Shown one piece after another: positions 1 to 4,543 of a stretch of DNA of 5,149 nucleotides; the first letter of the stretch is position 1, and every line of letters begins with the position of its first letter. This DNA is from Sedimentisphaerales bacterium (GTDB lineage Bacteria; Planctomycetota; Phycisphaerae; Sedimentisphaerales; SM23-30), in contig JAFGDI010000141.1 in NCBI GenBank assembly GCA_016932145.1, forward strand, positions 1 through 5,149, written 5' to 3'. A program made the position numbers and the translations under genes. A model generated the notes under the pieces. That model was not told where the DNA came from. It saw nothing but the letters and a program-made list of their open reading frames with translations, and did not search any database.

Positions 1-2
1 TG

Positions 3-35
3 GGCTTTTGGCTGGTATTTGGCGGCGGTCAGTAA
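3..35 (+). CDS. possible C-terminal tail of an upstream gene (partial)
   Basis: Reading from base 3 gives GFWLVFGGGQ followed by TAA at 33-35. The hydrophobic run would suit the end of a membrane protein. The other two plus frames close at 50 and 63 with less protein-like tails. The main support is positional: a clear rho-independent terminator starts 41 bases downstream on the same strand. The fragment is too short to name a family, and the frame is chosen by plausibility only. Confidence 0.27.
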   Translation, partial: GFWLVFGGGQ

Positions 36-75
36 ATGGTATAATAATATAACTACTCCATGTTAAGAGAGATGG

Positions 76-119
76 TGCCGGTTTGGTGAAGTAAAATTCC
101 AAACCGGCATTTATATTTT
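76..119 (+). terminator. rho-independent terminator of the upstream gene
   Basis: A perfect 11-bp stem pairs TGCCGGTTTGG (76-86) with CCAAACCGGCA (99-109) around a 12-nt loop, followed by a T-rich tail (110-119, interrupted by A). It lies just after the possible gene end at 35 and on the same strand. The minus strand has no comparable T run after the stem, so it acts mainly on plus-strand transcription. Confidence 0.8.
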
Positions 120-167
120 AAACTATCAATAAATACCGATTTGACTCTGAGCCCCAATTTTTAAACA

Positions 168-300
168 AAAAAAAAAGGCCCTGAGATTCAAGGGGTCTTA
201 AAAGAGTCTGTTCATTTTCCCTTTTAAGAACTCTCAAACTCACTGGGCTTGAGGCGCGAATTTAATTTTTGAAGCCGGTCGCAACTTTCGTCGCATCTCA
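168..300 (-). ncRNA. candidate structured RNA on the minus strand, or structured 3' UTR with terminator
   Basis: Read on the minus strand, this stretch folds compactly. ATCTCA/TGAGAT (plus positions 295-300 and 182-187) closes the domain. Inside is a 6-bp hairpin with a GAAA tetraloop (arms 290-295 and 280-285, loop 286-289), which shares one base position with the closing stem. There is also a perfect 9-bp hairpin, TCTTAAAAG/CTTTTAAGA (196-204 with 221-229). Just outside the closing stem come GGCC and ten T residues (168-177), a good minus-strand termination signal. No convincing ORF or promoter was found. It could be an independent small RNA or the 3' UTR of the Cys-rich minus-strand gene that ends at 435. 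The overall size is compatible with several housekeeping RNAs, but I recognise no conserved core of 6S, SRP, RNase P or tmRNA. Confidence 0.38.
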
Positions 301-434
301 CTCTTCAACTAGATAGTGGCCATGTCTTTGAAAAAGTCCCAAACAATTTGCAGAAAAATATAAAAAATTATCATTTGTGATATAAGTATCTTATTAGTAA
401 TGCCTTATGTGTATATGTCTGTTATTTTAATTAT

Positions 435-629
435 TTATAACCCCCATGCCTTGGCAAATGCCTTAAAGCTGCGGTCGTAGGTTTTTTCGGCGGGTTTGGG
501 GAAGCAGCAGCCGGGCAGTTGCTGGTTTTTCAGGTGAAATTGGAGACATTCGCAGCATAAGCCCTTTTTGTTACAGGGGTTATATGTGCATGAGCAGTTT
601 TTCAGGTTTTCTTCTTTTTTGCATTCCAT
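435..629 (-). CDS. small Cys-rich protein, DUF6485-like
   Basis: This gene encodes 64 residues with nine cysteines: 3, 12, 14, 19, 25, 26, 28, 41 and 42. The order is a charged N-terminus (MECKKEENLK), a CxCTYxxC block, KKGLCCECLQ, a PGCCFP block and a TYDRS motif at 50-54. This matches my memory of the DUF6485 family of short cytoplasmic Cys-rich proteins; the family has no established function. The cysteine spacing suggests zinc or iron-sulfur binding, which is inference. The length looks complete for the family. The ATG at 627-629 is the natural start because the family N-terminus begins there; upstream is only a weak GGAAAAG-like SD. It is divergent from the AhpD-like gene across about 165 bases. 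No terminator follows closely; the first minus-strand T run is at 168-177. Confidence 0.8.
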   Translation of the reverse strand: MECKKEENLKNCSCTYNPCNKKGLCCECLQFHLKNQQLPGCCFPKPAEKTYDRSFKAFAKAWGL

Positions 630-681
630 GATCTTTTGTCTTTTCCGTTTTGGAGGTGGTTAAATAAAATTTTATAAAATA

Positions 682-711
682 TTGCCATATAGTGTTTTGA
701 GTGCGTATAAT
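682..711 (+). promoter_or_regulatory. sigma-70-type promoter for the AhpD-like gene
   Basis: TTGCCA (682-687) and a perfect TATAAT (706-711) are separated by 18 bases. Predicted transcription starts near 718 and leaves a 5' UTR of about 77 nt before the ATG at 795. It sits in the divergent intergenic space; no equally good minus-strand promoter was seen for the Cys-rich gene. Confidence 0.55.
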
Positions 712-794
712 CGAAATGATAAATGGCATACAATTGTGCGATGCTGTGAAAATATTTGAGCTATAAACCGATAATTTAGACAGGAGTGCAAAAA

Positions 795-1175
795 ATGGCA
801 AGTGTAAAACTTTATAATAAGACTGGTGATGAAAAGGCCGTCAAGATGCAGGAGAAGTTCGAGAAGCAGTTTGGCGGTAAGTTACCCGAGGTGTTTCAGG
901 CTATGGGTCGCAAGGGCGATTTTATGGAGGCTATGTTCAATCTGGCGGAAAAAGCCGGGCATGGCCTTGATGCCAAGACTAAAGAGCTTATCTGTATAGC
1001 CGTAAGTGCTGTTAATGGCTGTGGATACTGTGTAGATGCCCACCGGGCGATGGCTTTGGGTGCCGGGGTTACCGATGAAGAGATAACTGCTGCTATCGAG
1101 GTAGCAGCGGCCATGAGCGCATTTAATAAGTTTAATGGTGCCATAGGCATGAACCATGACATTAAAGCACCGTAA
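795..1175 (+). CDS. AhpD-like / carboxymuconolactone decarboxylase-family protein with CxxC site
   Basis: The product is 126 residues and belongs to the CMD/AhpD fold family of small helical proteins. The family includes AhpD-type disulfide reductases and peroxidases, and decarboxylases. The AhpD signature E-x11-C-x2-C-x3-H is complete: E64, C76, C79 and H83 in KTKELICIAVSAVNGCGYCV and DAHRAMA. This favours a thiol redox role, probably cytosolic peroxide or thiol handling, over decarboxylation. The exact substrate cannot be told. The ATG at 795 is preferred because AGGAG lies at 782-786, 8 nt upstream. A GTG at 786 in the same frame overlaps that SD and is unlikely. The gene appears monocistronic, with promoter 682-711 and terminator 1305-1346. 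A decayed relative of its 3' end lies at 2535-2615. Confidence 0.88.
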   Translation: MASVKLYNKTGDEKAVKMQEKFEKQFGGKLPEVFQAMGRKGDFMEAMFNLAEKAGHGLDAKTKELICIAVSAVNGCGYCVDAHRAMALGAGVTDEEITAAIEVAAAMSAFNKFNGAIGMNHDIKAP

Positions 1176-1245
1176 TATGCCTGGGATTGCAGGAGTGATT
1201 TTTCTCATCAGGCAAAAGCCTCTGCTCTTAGGATTAAGGGTTAAA

Positions 1246-1264
1246 TTATACCCCTCAGGTATAA
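1246..1264 (+). repeat. small hairpin in the 3' region of the AhpD-like gene
   Basis: TTATACC and GGTATAA form a perfect 7-bp stem around the loop CCTCA. It lies between the AhpD-like stop codon and its terminator and has no T tract, so it is not itself a terminator. A weaker pairing TGCCTG (1178-1183) with CAGGCA (1209-1214) lies upstream. The rest of 1176-1304 shows no gene. Confidence 0.4.
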
Positions 1265-1304
1265 AAGGCAATTGGTTTCGATGAAAAGATAGTAAAACAC
1301 CGCT

Positions 1305-1346
1305 AAAAAGGCGCAAGGTGATTATTAATGACTTTGCGCCTTTTTT
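1305..1346 (+). terminator. strong bidirectional rho-independent terminator
   Basis: AAAAAGGCGCAAGGT (1305-1319) pairs with ACTTTGCGCCTTTTT (1331-1345) over 15 bp with one G-T wobble and an 11-nt loop. Six T residues (1341-1346) follow the GC-rich core on the plus strand. Five A residues before the core give a T run on the minus strand, so it can stop transcription both ways. It separates the AhpD-like gene from the SPFH gene. Confidence 0.88.
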
Positions 1347-1394
1347 GCGTTACTATCTGCAATTATGACTCGAGCGAGATTTATTGCCCTGGCA

Positions 1395-1410
1395 TGGGTC
1401 TGGTATTGCA
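1395..1410 (+). promoter_or_regulatory. weak candidate sigma-54 promoter for the SPFH gene
   Basis: TGGGTCTGGTATTGCA has the GG-N10-GC spacing of sigma-54 -24/-12 elements and a full TTGCA -12 box, but the -24 box departs from TGGCAC. Predicted start is about 1421, leaving roughly 70 nt before the ATG at 1490. No good sigma-70 promoter was seen in 1347-1489. No enhancer-binding site was recognised. Confidence 0.25.
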
Positions 1411-1489
1411 GTAAATGTGTTTAAGGTAAGAAAACTAATAAGCGGTAATTTGTTACAGTTTGGTATATTTGTAAAATAGAGGAGTTTTT

Positions 1490-2428
1490 ATGGCTGGTAA
1501 TTCTAACCAGATTTATGTTCCCAGGTTGAAATTTGTATCAGTAATTTTGATCATAGCCTTTTTTGCTTTAATTCTGGCATCAACCAGGATGTTCAAGACG
1601 GTGCCGCCAGGGCATGTGGGCGTGGCTACGCTTTTTGGTGAGGTGCAGAGTAATGTATTTCCTGAGGGCCTGAATTTTCCGGTTAATCCTTTGTATGAGT
1701 GGGTGCTTTACGATGCTCGTCAGAAAAGTCATCAGGAGCAGGCCGCTGTCCCCAGTCAGGACCAGCTTCGCACTCAGGTTGATGTATCGGTTCAGTATCG
1801 TATAGATGGCTCAAAGGCACCTCTTATACTCAAAGAGACAGGCACTGCTGCCCAGGTGATGGAAGTGCATCTTATCCCAAAAGTTCGCTCTTTGCTTCGT
1901 GAGCAGGGTAAAAAGGTTAAACGGGCTGAGGACTTTTTCTCAGATGAAATGCAGGATATGTTCCAGAAGACACTTACTGAAGAGCTGAGTGAATATCTCT
2001 TGACCAAAGGAATAATAGTTGAGCAGGTTCTGCTGCGTGATATCAAGCTGCCGGACTTTATTTTGCGGGCGATCGAATCGAAAAAGGAACGCGAGCAGGA
2101 AGTGGAAAAGCAAAAGGCTGAGCTGGAGCGTTATCAGACAGAACAGCAGCAGGTAGTAGTAAAGGCCAAAGCTGAAAATGAGGCTGCCGAAATGGAGGCT
2201 CAGCGAAGAAAACTGCTTGCCGATGCTAAGGCATACGAGATCCAGCAGATAAACGAGGCGATAAAAAATAATCCTGCGTATATCCAGCTTGAAGCACTTA
2301 AGACACTCACTGATATCTCGAGCGACCCGGCTGCCAAGTTATATTTCATAAACGGTGATAGCCCGATGCCACTTCCGCTTATGCACATTGGCCAGGAGGC
2401 AGCAGCGGGTAAACCGGTGTCGCAGTAA
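1490..2428 (+). CDS. SPFH/band-7 (prohibitin-like) membrane protein
   Basis: The protein is 312 residues and typical in length for a bacterial prohibitin/HflC-like SPFH protein. An N-terminal membrane anchor occupies about residues 15-31 (FVSVILIIAFFALILA). The SPFH domain runs from about 34 to 195 and begins with the characteristic VPPGHVGVATLFGEV; it continues through VDVSVQYRID, a VRSLLREQG helix and VEQVLLRDIKLPDFI. A charged coiled coil rich in E, K, Q and A spans about 196-255, followed by a QLEALKTL helix and a short C-terminal tail. Such proteins form large membrane rings that organise membrane microdomains or modulate membrane proteases such as FtsH. Which partner applies here is unknown, since no hflK or ftsH lies nearby. 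The start is supported by GAGGAG at 1479-1484, 5 nt upstream. It appears to be transcribed alone. Confidence 0.9.
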   Translation: MAGNSNQIYVPRLKFVSVILIIAFFALILASTRMFKTVPPGHVGVATLFGEVQSNVFPEGLNFPVNPLYEWVLYDARQKSHQEQAAVPSQDQLRTQVDVSVQYRIDGSKAPLILKETGTAAQVMEVHLIPKVRSLLREQGKKVKRAEDFFSDEMQDMFQKTLTEELSEYLLTKGIIVEQVLLRDIKLPDFILRAIESKKEREQEVEKQKAELERYQTEQQQVVVKAKAENEAAEMEAQRRKLLADAKAYEIQQINEAIKNNPAYIQLEALKTLTDISSDPAAKLYFINGDSPMPLPLMHIGQEAAAGKPVSQ

Positions 2429-2445
2429 TTTCTGGCAGAAATTAC
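2425..2445. repeat. 21-bp palindrome spanning the SPFH stop codon
   Basis: GTAATTTCTG (2425-2434) and CAGAAATTAC (2436-2445) are perfect inverted arms around a single central G. The SPFH stop TAA (2426-2428) lies inside. As RNA it makes an 8-bp hairpin with loop TGGCA, but no T tract follows, so it is not a standard terminator. Nine bases of each arm recur at 2683-2691 and 2704-2712. Confidence 0.55.
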
Positions 2446-2534
2446 TAAAGAGCGGTTGTGAAAGGTATTATATTTAGAAAACAAGTGCCTGGCAGCAGGG
2501 CTCTTGTCCTGATGGCTGGTGGATAACCGATAAA

Positions 2535-2615
2535 TGGACAGCCCACCCGAAAGATGCTGTGACCGGTTACAATAAGTTTAAAGATGCAATAGTCATGAAC
2601 TATGACATGAAGTAG
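2535..2615 (+). pseudogene. eroded 3' fragment of a second AhpD-like gene
   Basis: The frame ending at TAG 2613-2615 reads GYNKFKDAIVMNYDMK at its end, clearly related to AFNKFNGAIGMNHDIK of the intact gene upstream. By hand count, 35 of 42 bases agree between 2571-2612 and 1125-1166. Before that, TAHPKDAV may correspond to DAHRAMA after the CxxC site, with about 25-30 codons missing between. Further upstream the similarity vanishes: no start, no SD and no CxxC motif. The fragment sits between the SPFH stop palindrome and a large terminator. It may be a decayed tandem or transferred paralog. The downstream part is a firm match; the upstream edge is a guess. Confidence 0.65.
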
Positions 2616-2660
2616 TCTTGATTATTGCAAATATTAGTATAAAATTGTCAATAAAGATGG

Positions 2661-2737
2661 AGGTCTGTAAGTTTCAGGCGGATAATTTCTGAATAATTAT
2701 AATCAGAAATTATGTTTGGAACTTTCAGACCTTTTTT
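2661..2737 (+). terminator. long composite rho-independent terminator hairpin
   Basis: Three stacked helices fold 2661-2732. AGGTCTG pairs with CAGACCT (2661-2667, 2726-2732). After one T-T mismatch, AAGTTTC pairs with GGAACTT (2669-2675, 2718-2724). After an asymmetric internal loop, ATAATTTCTGA pairs with TCAGAAATTAT (2682-2692, 2703-2713) around a 10-nt AT loop. Six T residues (2732-2737) follow. It ends transcription from the SPFH gene and the AhpD-like remnant. The stem is unusually long and elaborate for a simple terminator. Confidence 0.8.
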
Positions 2738-2752
2738 ATGTAATCTGCTATT

Positions 2753-2860
2753 ATGTATGAAGTTATCGGGTATCTGCCTGTCTGGGTTATAACGGTTGGT
2801 TTGGTTTTAATGATTGGCTATGTTTTAATATTGCCAATGGGCTTAAAGCGTGGGTTCTGA
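2753..2860 (+). CDS. possible small single-pass membrane peptide (35 aa)
   Basis: ATG at 2753 opens 35 codons ending at TGA 2858-2860. The peptide begins MYEVIGYLPVWV, continues with a hydrophobic run to about residue 28, and ends with the basic tail GLKRGF. The composition fits a one-helix membrane peptide with a cytoplasmic positive C-terminus. Against it, no SD sequence is visible, it starts only 16 bases after a strong terminator, and no promoter was recognised just upstream. It stops 13 bases before the speD promoter -35 box. No family was recognised. An AT-rich random ORF of this length is quite possible. Confidence 0.27.
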   Translation: MYEVIGYLPVWVITVGLVLMIGYVLILPMGLKRGF

Positions 2861-2873
2861 CTGAAAATATACC

Positions 2874-2901
2874 TTGACAGTCAGGGATTTCGATGTATGA
2901 T
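2874..2901 (+). promoter_or_regulatory. near-consensus sigma-70 promoter of the speDE operon
   Basis: A perfect -35 TTGACA (2874-2879) and a -10 TATGAT (2896-2901) are separated by 16 bases. Transcription should start near 2907, giving a leader of about 110 nt before speD. It is the strongest promoter in the window by eye. With so good a promoter, control of the operon is likely to act on the leader or on translation. Confidence 0.75.
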
Positions 2902-2927
2902 TAAGAGTCTCGACAGCAAGCGTTGTA

Positions 2928-2969
2928 CTGAGGCTAACAAGGGGTGTTGGTCTCGGCAGTTGTTTTATT
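2928..2969 (+). promoter_or_regulatory. attenuator-like hairpin in the speD leader
   Basis: CTGAGGCTAACA (2928-2939) pairs over 12 bp (three G-T wobbles) with TGTTGGTCTCGG (2945-2956) around an AGGGG loop. A T-rich stretch, TTGTTTTATT (2960-2969), begins 3 nt after the stem. It lies within the predicted speDE leader, so it could act as a conditional terminator. An upstream hairpin, ACAGC/GTTGT with loop AAGC (2913-2926) and an outer CTC/GAG (2909-2911, 2930-2932), overlaps its 5' arm and could be a competing structure. The T tract is broken, so termination would be partial. No known riboswitch consensus was recognised. Confidence 0.4.
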
Positions 2970-3007
2970 ACCTTTTATACATTCTGTGATGTTTGTATAG
3001 CAACAAG

Positions 3008-3013
3008 TGAGGG
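3008..3013 (+). promoter_or_regulatory. ribosome binding site deciding the speD start
   Basis: TGAGGG is the only purine-rich SD-like site before speD. It lies 10 nt before TTG 3024, which is in the speD frame, and only 3 nt before ATG 3017, which is in a different frame and closes after 17 codons. The spacing favours TTG for SpeD, but the ATG could compete for the same ribosomes. Confidence 0.5.
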
Positions 3014-3023
3014 TTTATGCGAA

Positions 3024-3425
3024 TTGGAACATACTGTCAATTTAACTCCAGAAATGGAATATGTTGGTAGCAACGGGTATGTAAATTACACTGGTGTTCA
3101 CCTGATTATCGACCTTTGGAAAGCAGAAAATTTGTGTGATGCCGCTGAGATCGAAAGAATATTTCGTCAGGCGGTAGCTGATTGTGACGCAACTCTTCTG
3201 CATATTTACATGCATGAATTTACTGGCGGCGGCATAACGGGCGTCGCGGTACTGTCAGAATCGCATATAAGCATTCATACCTGGCCTGAGTTTGAGTATG
3301 CAGCATTGGATATATTCCTGTGCGGCAGTAAAGACCCATGGCGGGCTATCAACGCGATTAAAGATGGCTTCAGGCCTGGTAGTTTCCACATCTCTGAACA
3401 TAAAAGAGGTATTCTCAATGACTGA
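3024..3425 (+). CDS. speD: S-adenosylmethionine decarboxylase proenzyme
   Basis: The product (133 residues from TTG 3024) is a pyruvoyl-dependent AdoMet decarboxylase of the short bacterial class. It converts S-adenosylmethionine to decarboxylated AdoMet, the aminopropyl donor for spermidine. The motif LSESHISIHTWPE holds the self-cleavage site E79|S80; S80 becomes the pyruvoyl group. H85 and C100 (in FLCG) follow at the same spacing as the processing and catalytic residues of characterised enzymes such as that of Thermotoga. GVHLIIDLW at 24-32 is the usual first strand. The N-terminus before YTGVHL is normal for proteobacterial-type sequences, which supports the TTG start. ATG 3054 would lose ten residues and has no SD. 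The gene overlaps speE by 8 nt, so the two are coexpressed. The short ATG 3017 frame overlaps its start. Confidence 0.93.
   Translation: MEHTVNLTPEMEYVGSNGYVNYTGVHLIIDLWKAENLCDAAEIERIFRQAVADCDATLLHIYMHEFTGGGITGVAVLSESHISIHTWPEFEYAALDIFLCGSKDPWRAINAIKDGFRPGSFHISEHKRGILND
3405..3410 (+). promoter_or_regulatory. speE ribosome binding site inside speD
   Basis: AGAGGT lies 7 nt before ATG 3418, within the last codons of speD. Together with the ATG located 5 bases before the speD stop, it indicates translational coupling and fixes the speE start. Confidence 0.65.
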
Positions 3426-4275
3426 GCAATCTCGCTGGGTAGTTGAACGCTGGGAATGCGGCTTTTCGGGCGGTTATGAGATATTATCAGAGCTGCAGGG
3501 CGAAGAGACACCATTCCAGAATATGCAACTGGTTCAGTCGAAGATGTTTGGCAAGATGCTTCTGCTTGATGGCAAGGTACAGGCCACAGAGAAGGACGAG
3601 TTTATCTATCACGAGATGATGACTCATGTGCCTATGGTCTGTCATGGCAGTCCGCGTCGAGTACTTATTATCGGTGGCGGTGATGGCGGCATATTACGCG
3701 AGGTATTGCGTTATTCGTCCGTTGAGCTGGCTGTTATGGTAGAGATAGATCAGCGGGTGATAGACTTTTCACGCAAGTATCTGCCTACTATAAGTGATGG
3801 CGCATTTGATGATCCGCGTACCAGGCTGGTAATAGCTGATGGGGCTCAGTATGTTGCTACCACCCAGGAAAGGTTTGATGTTGTCATTGTTGATTCATCA
3901 GATCCGATCGGCCCGGCGACAGTATTGTTCACTTCGGAATTTTACCGCAATATAGCCAATATCCTTACGGCAGATGGCATAATGTCTCGTCAGAGTGGTT
4001 CAAGCTGGAGCCAGCCAGAAGAGCTGGCAGAGGCCTATAAGCTGGTTTCAGGCATGTTTGCTCATAGGGGGGCGTATGTCTTTACCCTGCCGACATATAT
4101 AGGCGGCTTATTTACCAGTTTATTATGCTCGAAGGGTGCAGACCCTGCCGGGCTTGATCTGGACGAGTTATCCGGCAGAGCCAGCCACTTACAGGGTATA
4201 ACCAGATACTATAATCCTGGCGTACACTTTGGCTCTTTACAACTGCCGGGTTACATTAAGGACCGGCTGGTTTAA
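3418..4275 (+). CDS. speE: spermidine synthase (putrescine aminopropyltransferase)
   Basis: The 285-residue product has the normal length of bacterial spermidine synthases. It transfers the aminopropyl group of decarboxylated AdoMet to putrescine, giving spermidine and methylthioadenosine in the cytosol. An N-terminal beta domain (about 1-65) ends in the conserved LLLDGKVQATEKDEFIYHEMM. The Rossmann-like domain shows VLIIGGGDGGILREV (83-97, donor binding), the acidic VEID (E109, ribose hydroxyls) and ADGA (D141, adenine). VDSSDPIGPA (158-167) holds the catalytic D159 and the diamine-binding D162. Q192 in RQSGSSW fits the usual Q-containing loop, though the neighbouring residues vary. The start ATG 3418 has an SD and overlaps speD; in-frame codons further upstream lie inside speD and are not starts. 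No clear terminator follows immediately; the first strong one is at 4544-4614. Confidence 0.94.
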   Translation: MTEQSRWVVERWECGFSGGYEILSELQGEETPFQNMQLVQSKMFGKMLLLDGKVQATEKDEFIYHEMMTHVPMVCHGSPRRVLIIGGGDGGILREVLRYSSVELAVMVEIDQRVIDFSRKYLPTISDGAFDDPRTRLVIADGAQYVATTQERFDVVIVDSSDPIGPATVLFTSEFYRNIANILTADGIMSRQSGSSWSQPEELAEAYKLVSGMFAHRGAYVFTLPTYIGGLFTSLLCSKGADPAGLDLDELSGRASHLQGITRYYNPGVHFGSLQLPGYIKDRLV

Positions 4276-4424
4276 GACTGGCCTGACAATTCTTTTAGCC
4301 CTGATTTTACCACATTTGTTAATTTCACCGATATAGTGTTTATTGGACCAAAGGGCATGATTGTTGGTTCACTCAGGTAATTTACAGAGATTAACATTAA
4401 GTTAAAAAAAATAAAATTAAGCAG
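4276..4424. other. intergenic stretch without recognised features
   Basis: I find no gene, tRNA or strong hairpin here. No terminator closely follows speE, so speDE transcripts may run into the downstream RNA region and stop at 4544-4614. The sequence becomes strongly A/T-rich from about 4395 toward the promoter at 4425. Confidence 0.5.
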
Positions 4425-4452
4425 TTGAAATATTATTACTTATTGGTATTAT
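4425..4452 (+). promoter_or_regulatory. sigma-70-type promoter of the candidate small RNA
   Basis: TTGAAA (4425-4430) and TATTAT (4447-4452) are separated by 16 bases. An A-tract-rich stretch, GTTAAAAAAAATAAAATTAA (4401-4420), lies just upstream and resembles an UP element. Predicted start is about 4459. No protein start with an SD follows, which points to an RNA product. Confidence 0.55.
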
Positions 4453-4516
4453 TATTAGTGAAGAGGCAAAAGAGGGTACCGCGAAAGCGGTATGAGAGAA
4501 AGAGATAAACTTACCA

Positions 4517-4540
4517 ACCATACCCCATACCATACCCCAT
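4517..4540 (+). repeat. exact tandem 12-bp repeat
   Basis: ACCATACCCCAT occurs twice head to tail (4517-4528 and 4529-4540). Both copies lie in the predicted single-stranded part of the candidate sRNA and expose ACCCC motifs. Either copy can pair with ATGGGGTA at 4640-4647. Confidence 0.85.
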
Positions 4541-4543
4541 TGT

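Noticed and set aside
168..340. 6S RNA, SRP RNA or tmRNA on the minus strand
   Set aside because: Size and closing stem are vaguely compatible with 6S, but I could not identify the conserved bubble. There is no SRP GGAA-loop core and no tRNA-like end. It is kept only as an unclassified candidate.
882..1316. A 144-codon open frame on the minus strand
   Set aside because: It lies antisense to the AhpD-like gene, which has the full E-x11-CxxC-x3-H signature, a promoter, an SD and a terminator. The minus-strand product shows no recognisable family and runs into the terminator stem.
2425..2445. Rho-independent terminator at the SPFH stop
   Set aside because: The hairpin is AT-rich and is followed by TAAAGAGCGG rather than a T tract. 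The real terminator is at 2661-2737.
3292..3417. Extending speE upstream to an ATG at 3292
   Set aside because: The extra 42 residues lie within speD in another frame and resemble no spermidine synthase N-terminus. ATG 3418 has an SD at 3405-3410 and the typical overlapping start.
4517..4540. CRISPR array
   Set aside because: Two directly abutting 12-bp copies without spacers are a tandem duplication, not a repeat-spacer array.
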